A DNA stretch of 64,000 bases from Hypomesus transpacificus (Eukaryota; Chordata; Actinopteri; Osmeriformes; Osmeridae), in NCBI RefSeq assembly GCF_021917145.1, contig NC_061068.1:3086768-3150767 (forward strand), in the 5' to 3' direction. How positions within the stretch are numbered: the stretch's first letter is position 1; every line of letters begins with the position of its first letter. The notes beneath the pieces are model-generated. The model saw nothing but the letters and a program-made list of their open reading frames with translations, searched no databases and was not told where the DNA came from. The translations under genes and the position numbers were made by a program. This document shows, in pieces, positions 63,210 through 64,000 of the stretch.

Positions 63210-63828
63210 TACTGGGAGAACTGACTGTACACACACACTGTCACACACACCTTAAGCAAACTCATCATTTTTCCAAAAAGGTCACATCTGTTAGCTTAAC
63301 CAAACACCAACGTTACAAAAATCCACTAAGATGGAATCTTTTGGCTTCCGAAGAAACTGAATTTTGTCTTTGCTTGAACAGCTACAGAGCACATATTGGG
63401 TGAAGGTGTGTGTATCCCAGTGTGGGTGTGTGTAGCTCTGCACTTGTGTGTGCGTTTGTGTGTGTGTACATGCAAGTGTGTATGCATGTGTATGTGTCTC
63501 TACATGGGTATGCGCAGGTGTATGTTTGTGCACATGATGTTTGTGCACACCCGTGTGTGTGTATGTGTGTGCACGTGTGTGTATGTGTGTGTACGTGTGG
63601 TTGATGTGGTCCTTCCTTTCGGCCCTCCAGACCCCGCAGAGTGGAACAGTGGGAACGTGCAGAAGTGGCTCCTGTGGACAGAGCACCTGTACAGACTCCC
63701 TCAGGCTGGCAGGGCCTTCCAGGAGCTCACGGGAAGGGACCTGTGTGCCATGAGTGAGGAGGACTTCCGTCAGCGCTCGCCCCTGTGTGGGGACACCCTC
63801 CACGCCCACCTGGACATCTGGAAATCAG
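61937..63828 (+). CDS. spdef: SPDEF (PDEF) ETS factor, first coding exons; 3' part outside window
   Basis: Nuclear transcription factor of the ETS family controlling secretory and goblet-cell differentiation in vertebrates. Exons 61937-62402 (coding start; acceptor TCCTTCCAG before 61928) and 63631-63828. Exon A holds EEPEQCPVIDSQ-like REPEQ-type sequence (GEPEQCPVIDSQGLG), then SLEQVQSLVVGEVLKDVETA and CKLLNITP. Exon B holds the SAM-pointed domain: DPAEWNSGNVQKWLLWTEHL, GRAFQELTGRDLCAMSEEDF, RQRSPLCGDTLHAHLDIWKS. The ETS DNA-binding exons lie right of the window. A GEAR coding repeat (12 bp) sits at 62203-62232. Neighbouring ILRUN agrees with human synteny. Confidence 0.94.
62381..62512 (+). 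repeat. 33-bp tandem triplication of exon end plus splice donor
   Basis: 62381-62413 and 62414-62446 are identical (AAACTGCTCAATATTACCCC + AGGTAAATACCTC). 62447-62479 is diverged but keeps CCAG|GTAAAT. 62480-62512 is a decayed fourth copy with the donor lost (CCAGGAAAA). Confidence 0.95.
63169..63206 (+). repeat. G38 homopolymer
   Basis: Uninterrupted G run in the SPDEF intron. Confidence 0.96.
63395..63600 (+). repeat. GT-rich tract before the SPDEF pointed-domain exon
   Basis: Interrupted GTGTGTGTATGTGTGTGCAC units ending about 30 bases from the acceptor. Confidence 0.85.
63631..63828 (+). CDS. spdef: SPDEF exon with pointed (SAM_PNT) domain
   Basis: Acceptor GGCCCTCCAG, donor ATCAG|GTGAGG. 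NVQKWLLWTEHLYRLPQAGR and LHAHLDIWKS are diagnostic of SPDEF. Confidence 0.94.
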
Positions 63829-63945
63829 GTGAGGCTCCTTCTGTTTGGGCTGGGTGGAGTTTCAGATGTGTCTGTCGTCTGTTAGAAATATGATTGCTGA
63901 ACTCTCTATGATTGCTGAATTCTTTTTTCTCTTTTTCTTTTTTCC

Positions 63946-64000
63946 CTGTCTCTCTCTGTCTCTCTCTGTCTCTCTCTGTCTCTCTCTGTCTCTCTCTGTC
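63946..64000 (+). repeat. 10-bp repeat TCTCTCTGTC, cut by window edge
   Basis: CTGTCTCTCTCTGTCTCTCT units run to the end of the window. Confidence 0.9.

Overview
This window looks like a piece of a teleost (ray-finned fish) nuclear genome. It has split genes with GT-AG introns, vertebrate protein families, V-SINE-like retroposons and a very heavy load of micro- and minisatellites. By summing the array lengths I estimate that about a quarter of the window is tandem repeat. A smelt-like (osmeriform) source is possible from the look of the SINE, but that is a guess. The window contains one 100-N assembly gap (21390-21489).

Five vertebrate genes can be read. Their order and strand match human 6p21.31 read backwards. 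They are the 3' end of a TCP11-family gene (+, 363-2093), the SAM-SAM-PTB half of ANKS1A (-, 28462 down to 6288), complete SNRPC encoding U1 snRNP protein C (-, 42033-39932), complete ILRUN/C6orf106 (+, 42778-47075), and the 5' part of the ETS factor SPDEF (+, coding from 61937, running off the right edge). SNRPC and ILRUN are divergent and share a 744-bp promoter interval. UHRF1BP1 and TAF11, which lie between SNRPC and ANKS1A in human, are not seen. The ankyrin-repeat exons of ANKS1A are also not seen in the 11 kb upstream of its first visible exon.

Region by region: 1-2.5 kb is the TCP11 end; 2.5-6.3 kb is the TCP11/ANKS1A convergent interval, with two weak orphan exon candidates; 6.3-28.5 kb is ANKS1A, with introns filled by arrays; 28.5-39.5 kb is gene-poor and array-rich; 39.5-47.1 kb is SNRPC and ILRUN; 47.1-56.5 kb is ILRUN 3' sequence and intergenic DNA; 56.6-64 kb is the SPDEF promoter, a candidate 5'UTR exon, a large first intron and two coding exons.

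The most interesting pattern is that many of the tandem arrays start at, or actually copy, splice sites. The clearest cases are: a 30-bp array of 24 units carrying a copied 3' splice site in the ANKS1A PTB region, with about 15 of them in frame; a 33-bp triplication of a 5' splice site in SPDEF; and a 24-bp array that begins a few bases after an ILRUN donor and stays open in the exon's frame for about 310 codons. ANKS1A also carries an internal start exon (MMWQCHLS...) like the short AIDA-1 isoforms of its paralogue ANKS1B, and a matching internal acceptor inside the same exon for the long form.
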